DNA of 64,000 bases, from assembly GCF_016859285.1 (NCBI RefSeq), contig NC_053414.1, positions 12,401,517 to 12,465,516 on the forward strand, written 5' to 3'. Of the stretch, positions 15,301-27,600 are shown piece after piece; position 1 is the first letter of the stretch; the number at the start of each line of letters is the position of its first letter. A program made the position numbers and the translations under genes. Origin of the DNA: Xiphias gladius (Eukaryota > Chordata > Actinopteri > Istiophoriformes > Xiphiidae). Under the pieces are notes generated by a model. That model saw only the letters and a list, made by a program, of their open reading frames with translations. It searched no databases and was not told where the DNA came from.

Positions 15301-18300
15301 AAATGCAATTTAATTCTGATTTGATTACGAATAAATTACAGGCTGATAAAAAGTCCTCGAACGTGTTTCCATATGATGGCCATGGTGGCAAGGCGTGCAA
15401 TCCGCTTACATCATTTCATATATGTCAGGTTACGCCTGGGCCTCCAATTCACGCGTACATATCAGGTGGCAGAAATGGAAAGGTGACACATTTCATCAGC
15501 CTCTTATTCCCAGTCAGTCACTGCTAAGCTTGCCTGTTTTAACCATTTCTACTAAAATACTGTTAAGTTAAAGAAATGTTTTGAATATAAGTATAGCCCT
15601 GAATTTATACCTCAAGAACTGTAGTAGATGACTGCTACCAAATTTCACTCATCAGTATTTTTTAATGCAATAAAAAATACCTTGTTTTTGAAAAACAGGT
15701 GTCTCTTATTTAGGACAATATAGTCTGGCAGTGGTATAGCTGTGTCATTCATAAATACTTCATGGTTTTACTCCTTGTACCAATGCAGAAACCTTAAACT
15801 GTCTGATTGCTCGATACCAACACAGAGGCAGCATTTTGTCTTGGCCTTGTTCATTTGATAATCCTCTGTGATAGCCACTGACTAAGCTTCTCCTCATATC
15901 GGCTCCAAATAGGGTCGGCTGCCAGGACACACTTCCTCCAGCAGAGAAACAATCTGATAATTGAAGCTTGTCGAGGACTTTCTTTTTTTGTAACTGTACA
16001 TCAGGTTGAAATGAGTGGATTTCTCGTGGAGTTGAGAATTTGATTCCTTCTTGAGTGCAGATTCAGCAAAACTCTTATCAGTCAGACATTTGATTCATTG
16101 AGCAGAATACAGGTACTCTATAGTTTCTGAACAGAATTCAACAATTTCATATGTTTTCTAAACGTATTTTATGCATGTACTGCGTCAACAGTTGAAGAAT
16201 TTGGGGCGAGTAAAAACAGACATGATACATGTTTCCCGTATTTTTAGCCATGACTGTTGGAAACCTGAGCATGGACCATGGTCGAGGGTGGCTGTGCCCA
16301 CTGGGCTCTGCTCCCCCATGTCGCCTCTTCTTAACCAGTGCAGGCTTGACCAGGGGAGTACTTGCACTCATGTGTCCGTCTGTGTGCGGTAGATGAACAG
16401 AATGGACAGAAAAAGAGGTACTCTGATTATTTGAACTTACAGTTGTCTTCGGTCTTCTTGTGAGAAGAAATGAAAACGGGCCTTCGTGTTTATTGTCTCA
16501 TCATCACATTTTCCAGGTAATTAGCTCCAGCTAAGACATGATCCAATGCTATCATCATTCCACAAAAAAACACTTTTTTGTAATCAGTTCCATCTGAACA
16601 TGTTTCTGTCTTACGGTGAGTGTGGTGTGTCCATGTTGTGACATGGGCTGGTTTGGCATCAGTGTTGACATGTGGGTTTGAGGAAGTGGCCCCTTTCCCG
16701 TCCAGAATACCCACACTCAGCCCCCCGGTGTTTTCATTCTCCCCACTCACACAGCATAAAGACTGCTGCCTCTTTCTTCCCGCTGAGGCAAAACTCAGCT
16801 CAATGCTGGTTCATTGTGTGCACAGGCAGAGGCTCCTTTTACAAGTATGATGTCCAGTTCGTCCTTGTGTTTTACAATTCTATGAGACGTATATCAAACC
16901 AAATAACAAATTATTAGGGTTGAAACATAGAACACCACGCCTGTCCTACCAAAGTGCTGAATGTTTCTTCTGAACCAATGAAGCTCCCTCACTCCAAGTG
17001 TCTTTAAGAGAGTTAGGTCAACAGGGCCGCTGTCAGTGTGACCGGTCGTGCAAGACTAAAGAGAGACTACCCTCAAAGAATCTACTGAGCCTGACCCATT
17101 TCACATCTCCCAGGTCACAGGTCACCAGGCTCGTCTCACTGAAGGATAAGACATTAGGGCATTTCACCATGTTTGTTAAAAAAAAAACATTCACATTATG
17201 CAGCAGAACCCATAATCTTAAATATCTCTGAAGCAGTCAGTATCAAGTCAATGACCAAAACTGAGTTGACAGTTTGAGGGATTATATGAGTCATGAGATA
17301 GCGTGGATTAAGGACAGGATTGGGCCTATAGTTGTGGATCAGTGGCAGGAAGACTGAGTTTTGGATGATTCATGTCGAGTGTTTTGTTCAGATGTGTGTT
17401 TTGTGAGCACGGTCTCTCTAACAGATAATACAGAGGAAGTAAATGAAGCCCACTAAGTGTTTTACGTCCAAATTACATGATTCGGGGCTGGAGCAGCGAA
17501 TATGCCTCACATTTATCTGAAGAATAAGCTGAGGTAATATAAGGTGATATCAGTTTAAGAAAGGGGAATAATGTATATTTGGCAAAACCATAAGTGTGTC
17601 TTTGCAGTCACCCTTTGAGGTCAAAGCAAAAAGACGCCTCACTGCTGCTCACACTTAAACTTTATGTTGTTGACAGGGGGAGTGACAGAGCGTGGACATG
17701 CCGGGGAGAGGCTGATTCACAAGACGCCAGCTCATTAATGAAAAAAAAAAAAAACTTTGACAGAAATTTTCCATAATGAAAGCATTAGGCAGAGGTGGAT
17801 GAGAATCAGGGGAAATAACAAGTAAAGCAGCTCTTCTTGAAGCCCTGTGAAGTGCGGTTGAGGGAAGGCCTTGCTATTAAGTTATCATGTTTCCCTTCCA
17901 AAATTAAAAGTGCGTCTTTGATTCCTTTTATCCTTTTGCCCAAAGCAGATTGCAGTTTATATGCCTCACTGGCTTCTAATACGAACAAAACAGATTGTAT
18001 CCTCATTGTACCGTGCAGTCGAGGAGCTCTTTCAAATTAAGTACTGAGGCATTAAGCTTTTTTTCTGTCTTTAGGTGGAAACAAACTAAAGCCCCAGCCT
18101 TTCCGGCTCAACTGGGCCTGGATCTCTCTAGAGAGGGAATACTACTTGGTGGACGAGGACGCCAAATTCCTGGAGGTGACACTGAAACGCAGAGGCTACC
18201 TGGGGGAAACCTCCTTCGTCAGTAAGTGTTGCCAGTCATTTCTTTAACATCAGTCCTGATATGTGAACTTTGAAATAGATTTTCTTCTCACTGGATTTTG

Positions 18301-21300
18301 AGCTGAGTGAATTAACTTAATATTTTAGAAATTAATGACTAACTACTATATTTGCATATTATGCATGTTTATGGATTATCTGTAGTGACTTTAGCTAAAG
18401 TTGAGAAATGTAATTATTATACCTATGGGGTTTTTTTTGGCCTGGGGTTTTTGACAAAGAAGACATGATTCTTTATTTCTTTTTTCTTTTCAAAATAAAA
18501 TGTCAACACAACCCACTTATTTAAAATCTGTGCAGATTCTTTTAAGACTGCATGGGGTCCTCATCTTACCCCCATAGATAATCTGCAGTAAATTTACTAG
18601 ACAACAACCTAGTCTTGTCCTAAATGGTGCAAATCTTTTGTTTCTTGTTTTACTGGTGCTCCATTTCCTCTTTTGTCTGTGAAAGAGGTGTGATTGAGAG
18701 TATTTATGATCTTTTGTAGAAAAGGTCAAAAGGAAATGTCAATGTGTTGATCAGTGATACGTGCATGCTACAGATTTATAGAAACATATTTCACCACATA
18801 TGCTTCTGTCTTTGAAGCTGCAAGAGGCATACAAAGGAACAAACAAGGCAATGCATAACAACATTACACAAACAAATGTGTACGTCCCTCTCCCTCAGGT
18901 ATTGCCACTAAGGATGGCACAGCCGAGAAGGATAAGGATTTCCGTGGTAAAGCCCAGAAACAGGTCCAGTTCAACCCCGGGCAGACTACAGCTACCTGGA
19001 AGGTGAAGATCTTCACAGACCAGGAGTTTGAGAACTCAGAGACCTTTGAGATACAGCTGTCTGACCCAGTCATGGGCGTGCTGGAGTTTCCAGACATTGC
19101 CACAGTGGAGATTGTGGATCCTGGAGATGGTAAGAATCTGATACTTGAGTTATATGAAAAATGTTTTATCACCAAAAAAAAACAAACTTGAATAGACCTG
19201 AATAGACTTGAATATTTTATTAGTGAGTGAATGAACTCTGATTACTCATCTTTGTTGTCTCTCTTCCAAAACAGAATCGACAGTGTTCATTCCTCAAGCA
19301 GAGTTCAGGATCGAGGAGGATATTGGAGAGCTGTTAGTGCCGGTACGGCGCTCAGGAGATGCCAGCCAGGAACTCATGGTTGTTTGTTACACTCAGCAAG
19401 GTGAGATGAGCCTGTATGGAGAGAGAAGAATTTACACAAAAATGGCCAAGTGGCAACAGAGACAGAAATTCCGAGTTCAAATAGTGAAGCTTTCATAAGA
19501 ATGATTACTGTAAATGTATAGTAGTTAAGGTAGGAAATGTGGATATGTAGAAAGCTATTTTTCCTGTTTTCCCTTTTTTTTGTTGTCTTCTTTGTTAACT
19601 GTCTGTTTGCAACCGTTTAATTGTACTTTACTGTCTTTATTGTTGTTTTAACCTTTTGTTTTTTTTGCAATTTTTAATCGCTATTGTTAACAGTGTCTTT
19701 GTGTGTATACAGTACAATTTTCCCCGCCATTTCACTGACCCAGTATGCCTTCAATCTCTCTACTGCCATAATTCCTCAGCCACGGCCACTGGCACCATAC
19801 CCAGCACTGTCTTGTCCTATTCTGATTACATCACCCGGCCTGAGGACCACACCAGCGTTCTGCGCTTTGATAAGGACGAGCGCGAGAAACCCTGTCGCAT
19901 CATCATCATCGATGACTCCCTGTATGAGGAGGAAGAGAGCTTCAATGTCAGCCTCAGCATGCCCATGGGCGGCCAAGTGGGCGCCAACTTCCCAACCGCC
20001 AAAGTCACCATCTTGGCAGACAGCGACGATGGTGAGTAGAGTCGCTGTTCACCTGTGAAACTTACCAATATTTTTAACTGGATGGATAGATAGCTACATG
20101 AAGACAAGTGGAAGCTCCTTTCTTATTGCAATAGTGAAAAAAAAAATTAAGGTTTCTGATATTGACATATCAACACAGAGAGCAATATCACACATAATGT
20201 CATAATGTCTGACAATGAGCGTGGAGCTCAAAACACATAATCCTAATTTTTCCGCCTCTCGGTTTGTCTTCACCTCTGTGTACGCTTTTGTAGGTTTTCC
20301 CCTACAGAAGCGTTGAAAAATACAGTAGTTTTACTTTTTGCAAATAAGGAGCCACCATTTCTCTTAAGTCTGGTTCTTTCTTTGGTCTTTGACTAGGATT
20401 CATAGGTACTTATGGAAATATGAGGTCAGGGACAGATGGCGTCATGCGCTGTAGTTATAGTGCTACACAGGGTCATGCTAGCAGGTGTGGGTGATCCTCT
20501 GGCTCGGTGCCCCTGTGATGCTCTACATTGCCATTTTGTTATCTACACACCATTAATCCAGAAAAGGTGCACAGACAGCACCATAACCACAGTTGCCAAA
20601 ACAAAAGCCCTGGATACTGTACTTGCCTCAATGGCTTTACAGTATTTTCAGGTTCATTACCTTTTCCAGACTAACTACTCTGTTTACACACTCTGCTTCA
20701 TTCATCCACTGCGCTGGGTCTGCCGGTGTCTGTCTGTCTGAGAAGATAACAATAGACAGGTGTTGAGATGGCGAATGGCGGCCTCAGTGGACGTTATGCT
20801 GCATCTGCCCGTCTGTCAGATAAATGGACTTTAAACCTCGCGGTGTTCCTCGAGCGACCCCTGTCCTCATTGGCAATCAGAGGAGCTCAGGGGGAAACAC
20901 AGGGCATCCCTTTGTCTGCAGAGACCAAAAGGCAGGAGGTGGAGAGAGAGGGGCTATTGTTCGGGGAATCCAAATGACTGGCATGTTTTTACGCTGTTCC
21001 TCTGTTTGATGGTATTCAGTGCAATTCTGACTTTTTGTGCTAAAAATATTAAATTCACTGCATTTCCATTTTCAACTTGAGAAGGAATGCAGTGTTTTAA
21101 AGCTATAAATCACAAATTAGTCACTGTCCTTGTACCCCTCGAATTATTAAAATCCTTGAGGTCCTTCTTGTCTTTCTTTTGCAACCAGTTATACCAGACT
21201 CATTTTGTCCTCCTCACATTTCTCCTCTGTCTCTCCCACATTTCACCAAGGCTAATTTCCTGCACTTGCCTCTTGTAGTGACAGACCTGCTAACAGAACA

Positions 21301-21573
21301 AGCATCCCTCCCATGCAATTTGGAACAGAAGTACAAGTGAGGTTTATGTAAAATAACCAGCGTGCATTCCCAGACATGTGAAGAGACTACTCAGTGTAAA
21401 CCTCTATTGTGGTTCCACTTCTTGGTGGGTCCTGAAGTAACACCCCACCATAAATCTGGTTCTCGGGATGTGTGCGTGCATGTGTGAGTGCGTGCGTGCG
21501 CATGTGTGTGTGTGTGTGTGTGTGTGTGCGTGCGTGCGTGCATGCGTGCGTGCGTGCGTGCGTGTGTGTGTGT

Positions 21574-21611
<38 letters not shown>

Positions 21612-24600
21612 CCATCTGCCTGCCTGAGTAAACTTGTGGTTTGGACTCTCGCCAGCATCAAACCTCTATTGTTGCTGTATTTGTCTGGCTCCCACTGATC
21701 TTTAAGGTTGCCATGTCTGCGCTCATTTCCAAATACAACCCCTCTGGTACTAAATAGCTGGCTTGGAGGTCGAAAGGCATCAAAAGTGTGCCAGAGATCC
21801 TTCCTTCAGCATCAGTTGTCTGTTGCAATATCAGTCAACTTCTAAATAAACCCTAGATGTGCCAATACTGCTCAAGCAATAACTGAGAACAACTTTATTG
21901 TCAAAACTAAGGTTTTTTTTAATCAAGCAACACTTTCACAGAACATTTAAATAGACAAAATGAAATATATCTATATTGGATTGGTTTAAAGTCACACGAA
22001 CACATCCCAAACTCATTCATTGCTTTATGTGAATAACAGTGTGCACAGACCACTGCTCTGTTATTTATATTATGTATATGATTGGTAAATTTTTTAAAAT
22101 CTTTTTCAAGTGTTGTTTGATGTCCCCAATGGAGGCAATAGGCTGAACTGCATCATTTAGTTACACTTACAGGATTATGATAAACAATACCACAAGTAAA
22201 GACTAGTCATAACGTCAGCAGAAAGACCCAGTTAAGTAATTTAAACAGCAAAAACTATCTAGTTTTCTAATATTTAGTAATATTAGCCGCTGTAAGCAAC
22301 TAGGTCCGGTCAAATCAGACTAAGTAAGGCTGTGGCAGCAAAACCATTGAGTGTATTTAATTAAGCAAGGGTGTCTTTGATTGGTTATGAGTTAAATTTT
22401 TCACTCGCAATAGGAAGAATATGTTATTTTGTTGTTTGTGAGGTTAATACATACTGATAGTCCCCATCAATAAAGTTGTTCCCAATACTTCCTCAGTAAG
22501 TTTAGTTTTCAACTTCTGGATTACCTCCCTGGCAGCAAGTCAGGTAATTTAGGTACCACTTGCTAATAAGGCACCCTTTATAATGGGTTGATGTGTTGTA
22601 ACCAATAGCTTTAGTAGCGGTTACTTAATAAATTACGAATGCTTTCAAAATTAGCCAAAAGCCATTAATGTGGACAGCCTTTGGGATGCCAATTTTTGAA
22701 ATATCCCTTGCTTACCCCACACTTGCTTTCTCTCTTAATTCATCATAAAATTCTTCAAGTTTCTTCATTTATAACTGCAGATTTGATGACTGATTAGAAA
22801 GGGAGAAACCCTGAGCATTTATGAATAGATTACCAACATGTAATCCTGCCATATTACCAAAAACAAAGTGATTTTTCACAACCTGGCACCCCAAATCTTA
22901 TGCTTGATGATGGTTTACAACTGATCTATAAAGCATTAGTAAATAATCTGCCAAGCATAAATAATGCCTATAGCTACTATTCACAAGTCCCTTATTTGTT
23001 ACAGTAATTTACACTGCAAATTTCTCTGTCTGTACCTTTTCTTTCTTTCTTTCTTCTTTAGTTTATAGCCCAGAAAAGATGGCCCAAATCTGCACCTCTG
23101 TCAGTTGATCTTTAAGAAGACTGGCTGGACAGAGTGTGATGAAAATGAGGTTTATACCATAGTGAGGAGAGATGAATTGACAATGTGTTCCAGGGGTCTG
23201 AATTCTTGCCCTCTCCCTTTGCAAAGTGGAAGGTTGCCTCTCTGTCTCTGCCACCCCCTCTCCATAGTGCTTATCAGCTGCTCTATCATCAGAACATCCC
23301 TTCACTCGTGCATCACTCTGTGCACACACAAGCCCACGCCTCATTCTTCAGGTGTATCCTCAGCCCTCTGGCACTGAGTTCAGACAGAGCTGTCTGGATT
23401 TAGAGTGGGGGAGGAACGTGGAAGGAGGACAGGATAAGAGGGATGATAGCTCTCTTCCTGTGCTGAGTCAAAAATGAGGGAGTTTACTCAGCTATTCATG
23501 TCAGTCGGTCCCTGAACCTGATCGCAAAGCCACAAAATATGTAGTCTAATTATACTCAGAAATTAACCACAAATATGCAAATGTCCAGGGTCGATTGACA
23601 GTTTATGTTGCTCTGTCCCTCTAAAAGACACTCTTGTAATGAAAAACAGCAAAAATAAAATATATAGGTTATGATAAAATGACACGATGGTAAAGCTATT
23701 TCAAGTGATCTTTTGGCAGCTACTTCGGCAGGACTTTTCAGTAAAGAAAGAACTGGCCAAAGGCAGGGTTGAATCTGTACCATGGCTAATCTTTTTCCCA
23801 TTGTACTTTTCTATTTTTCCCAAATCCCACAGAGCCTTCGTTGTACTTTGGAGAACCTGAGTATGTTGTGGAGGAGAGTTCAGGCTACGTTGAGGTGAAG
23901 GTTTGGAGGACAGGAACCGATCTGTCCAAGACGGCTACTGTCACCGTCCGCTCCAGGAAGAGCGATCCCGTCTCTGCAGAAGGTAAAATCGGCAGGTGGA
24001 CAGAATCAGCAGCACTCAGTCGTGATTTTGCATTGCAGTGTTAATTCATGGCTTCCTCTCCATCTGACAGCTGGACTAGACTACGTCGGCATTAGTCGCA
24101 ACCTAGACTTTGCTCCTGGAGTGACAATGCAGACATTTAGAGTGACCATCCTGGATGATCTGGGTCAGCCGGAGCTAGAGGGGCCTGAGACCTTTGACCT
24201 TGTCTTACGGATGCCCATGAACGCTGTGTTAGGAGAACCAAGCAAGACCACCATCACCATCAATGATACCGTCACTGACGGTAAGTGTCAAATACCGAAA
24301 CAAAACATATACTGAATATTTATGGTATGTCCATGTCTACAACAATTTATTTATTTTTACCATATTCCATATGAAATGATATAATGCTGATATAATTTCT
24401 ACGATTGTTGGTAAAATCTTTTATATCGAATAAACTGATTTCACAGTTCATGCACAATTCTGGAACAATTTGTGGCGCTGTAGTTTTATCCCCCTATTAA
24501 GCATTCATAAGCAGTATATAAACATCAGCTAATTAAAAAAGTGTTTATGTCCTAATATGGGTGTAATTTTTTTAAATACATTTATAGATAACAAACTACA

Positions 24601-27600
24601 AGACATCTGCATATTGGCTTATATCAATTTTTTTTAAAGTCTGTTATGAAACATGTATTAACTGTTGTATATAATCATTCACAGATGACATCATTATACA
24701 TTATTGAAAAAAAATACCTGTCTTATACTGCGTTATTAGTGATGCATGCTTCATAGCAGTTATATTGTTTATAGACACGTGCTAATAAATGTTAAATGGA
24801 GGAGAGTGATTGAAATACAGAGCTACAGAATACTTCACATCTTTGTGTAAATTACCATCACTGGCTTCACTCTCACTGAATTTGAGTGAAGCCAGTGATG
24901 GCTTCACTCAAATTCAGTGAGACTCAATTGTAAGAGATTGATTATTGTCCTTACAGTGCCAAAGCTTCAGTTTAAGGAAGGCAGCTACAAGGTGGATGAG
25001 TCTGATGGGGAGGTAAAAGCCATAGTGTACCGTAGTGGAGACGTCAGCCTCGGGTCCACAGTGCGCTGTTACACTCGCCAGGGCTCGGCTCAGGTCATGA
25101 TGGACTACAGTGAGAGGCCCAATACTGATGCGTCAATCATCACTTTCCAACCAGGTGAGACGCCTTTCTCCGCTTTAATCTATCTGTTCCACTATATCCT
25201 GCTGCAGTTAACTAAGCATGTTAACAATCCTTCTGTAGGGGAGACTGAGAAGCCGTGTGTGGTTAGCCTGATGGACAACTCTGTCCATGAAGAGGACGAG
25301 GAGTTTCGCTTGGTCCTGGGAACTCCAAAGAGCAAGTCTCCGTATGGAGCCTCTATCGGGGAACAGAAGGAAGCACTGGTCACAATCACAGATGAGAAGG
25401 ACAGTAAGTGCTTTACCAGCTTAAAAAGGATATATTTTAAGAACTGTAAAATGTTTCAATGAACCAAGATTCATTAAAACACTCAGGGCCAAAATATTCT
25501 AATAACTTCAAGACAAAAGTAACATATAAATAAGAGTAAAGGGATTCACTCATGTGGATGCGAAGAATAAATTGCTCTCACCTCTTTTTAAGAACTACTG
25601 CTGAGGTGCTCTTGAGCAAAGCACTATATCCATAACTGCTTCAGCTGAGCCAGTAAGGAGAAAGTGTGTTCATACCAAGTAGGCTAAAAATGTCAAGCAG
25701 GACACTGATGCAAATAAGTACAAATGACTTTGGAACCATGAATCATTGAAAGTGAAGAATCTGACTAAGTTGAAGTAGTTTACTGTATCTGACAACAAGG
25801 AAATCTCCAACAAATGGCAACAGGAAACTCTCCGTTACTTTGCCATATTTTCACATTCCCAGAAGCAAGTAAACCACTTGTTGTGTTATTCTGTTCCTCT
25901 GTTGAAATTTGAAGTTCAGATCATCCCGTTTACATAATATGGTGTTTGTACTCATGAGTTGACTTTGTTTCCTGTTCTAGAGCCCATCATCCGCTTCTCT
26001 GAGATCAAGTACAGTGTGCGTGAACCCCAGGTCAAAGGAGAGGTGGCAATAGTGAAGATTCCTATCCTGCGTATTGGAGACACCTCAAAGGTCTCAGTGG
26101 TGAGAGTGCACACCAAAGATGGCTCTGCAACCTCTGGAGATGACTACAACCCACTGTCAGAGGGTAGGAATTGGTTTAGTGGCTACAAAGTGACACAGTA
26201 GCTTGCACAGTGCCTCCTGATAAAAAATTTATGTTGGAGATTTTTGTGTTTTTGATCGTTCCTCACTTCATTTTCTGGGTTTCTAAGATGTCGAGTTCAA
26301 GGAGGGCGAGAGGGAACACTTTGTGGAGATTGAGATCCTATATGACGGTCAGAGAGAGATGAGAGAGGCCTTCACTGTACACATGAAGCCTGATGACAAC
26401 ATGGTGGCTGAAATACAGGTGAGACACACAAGCGGACACACACAATCAAATATAAACCAGTAGCAGCTCCTGTGTATGCACACGTACAGTGCGGCACATC
26501 CACACACGTGAGCATGCGCCCTGTCATGTCAGCCTGTGTTAAAATAGCCAGGCAGCAGCTGGCATTGCTGTCAGCACGCCTGAACCACAGAGTCTTATAA
26601 AAAGCTTTTCCCTCTGGAATGAGATGCTGAGGGGAATGTTCCAGAAGAGTCAAACAGCAGACGAACCTATAAACAGTACTGTGACATTCTACCCACATAC
26701 TCCACATCAGGCATGTGCTGTTCACATGGCAGAAATAGGTTACCTCTGACTAAATTGTTTTTCGCTTTTACTGTAGACGAAAGAATGGCTAATTGAACGA
26801 GAAAGGCCTCAGAGAGCCACGATTAATGCTGTACAATCCTCATAATTAGTTGTTCTAATAACAGAAAATCTTTATGCGGTTACACATCAGCACGTGTCTC
26901 TTCAGACACGTGCTGATGTTTTGGAGAATACTGAAATCCAGTCAGGGAATATATGGGCTTTGTGCAAGAAGTAGCCATAAATTAAAGTTTGTCAGTGTCA
27001 TGATTACTGAGTTGTTACCCTGTAAATTGATCATGTCGCTGCAGCACCGCATGTACCGTAAAGAATGTGAAATGCCATCGATTTTTGCAGGGTAGCTCAG
27101 AGTTTTTTCACTGTGTTTTTTCAGTGCTGTACAATGCACACTGCACTGAAAAGCTATGGCATTCGCTGTATATACTGGCTACCAGTCTTAGGAAAATTGT
27201 ATTGTATATCACAGTAAACAAACTTTCTTTGGCTTCATTCACATACGCTAGGCAATAAAATTAGTGAAGACTGGATGCAATGTGTTAGGCAAATACCAAA
27301 GAGAATGTCATAGATTTGCCTTGAATCAAGGCATTTTAAGAAAAACGAAATCGTACCCGTGCCCCACCAACACTGGTTTGGGAGTTGTGTTTGGGGAATA
27401 AGTGTTTTGTAAATGGCTACACGGTAGCAGTATCTTTATCAGAATCTAATAAGTTCTTCCTTTGTCCATGGACTGGAGCGAAAACGTAACCTCAGTGGCA
27501 GAGGTAATGAATTAAATTACATGTGAAATAGGTTCATCTAAAGTGTTGGTCAGTTTTTAAAAATGACAACCAGCTAACGACGCCTTTCTTCTTCTTGCTA

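Larger units (their letters stand above)
7382..18074 (+). other. frem3 intron 2 (10.7 kb)
   Basis: The largest intron of the gene, from a GGTAGG donor to a TCTTTAG acceptor. It carries two (CA)n tracts (about 9223 and 10096), a fish interspersed repeat near 12655-13150 and an ACAG-rich stretch at 14875-14920. Open frames of up to 154 codons (for example minus strand 11587-12051) resemble no protein I know and are taken as chance. No RNA gene was recognised. An intron this long following the signal and CSPG exons is a reasonable place for enhancers, but none can be named from sequence alone. Confidence 0.75.
20032..23832 (+). other. frem3 intron 6 (3.8 kb)
   Basis: Separates the second and third Calx-beta domains. 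It holds a GT/GCGT microsatellite at 21469-21607, a small TTTC run near 23036 and a probable old fish repeat around 22540-23010. No gene was recognised. Confidence 0.75.
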
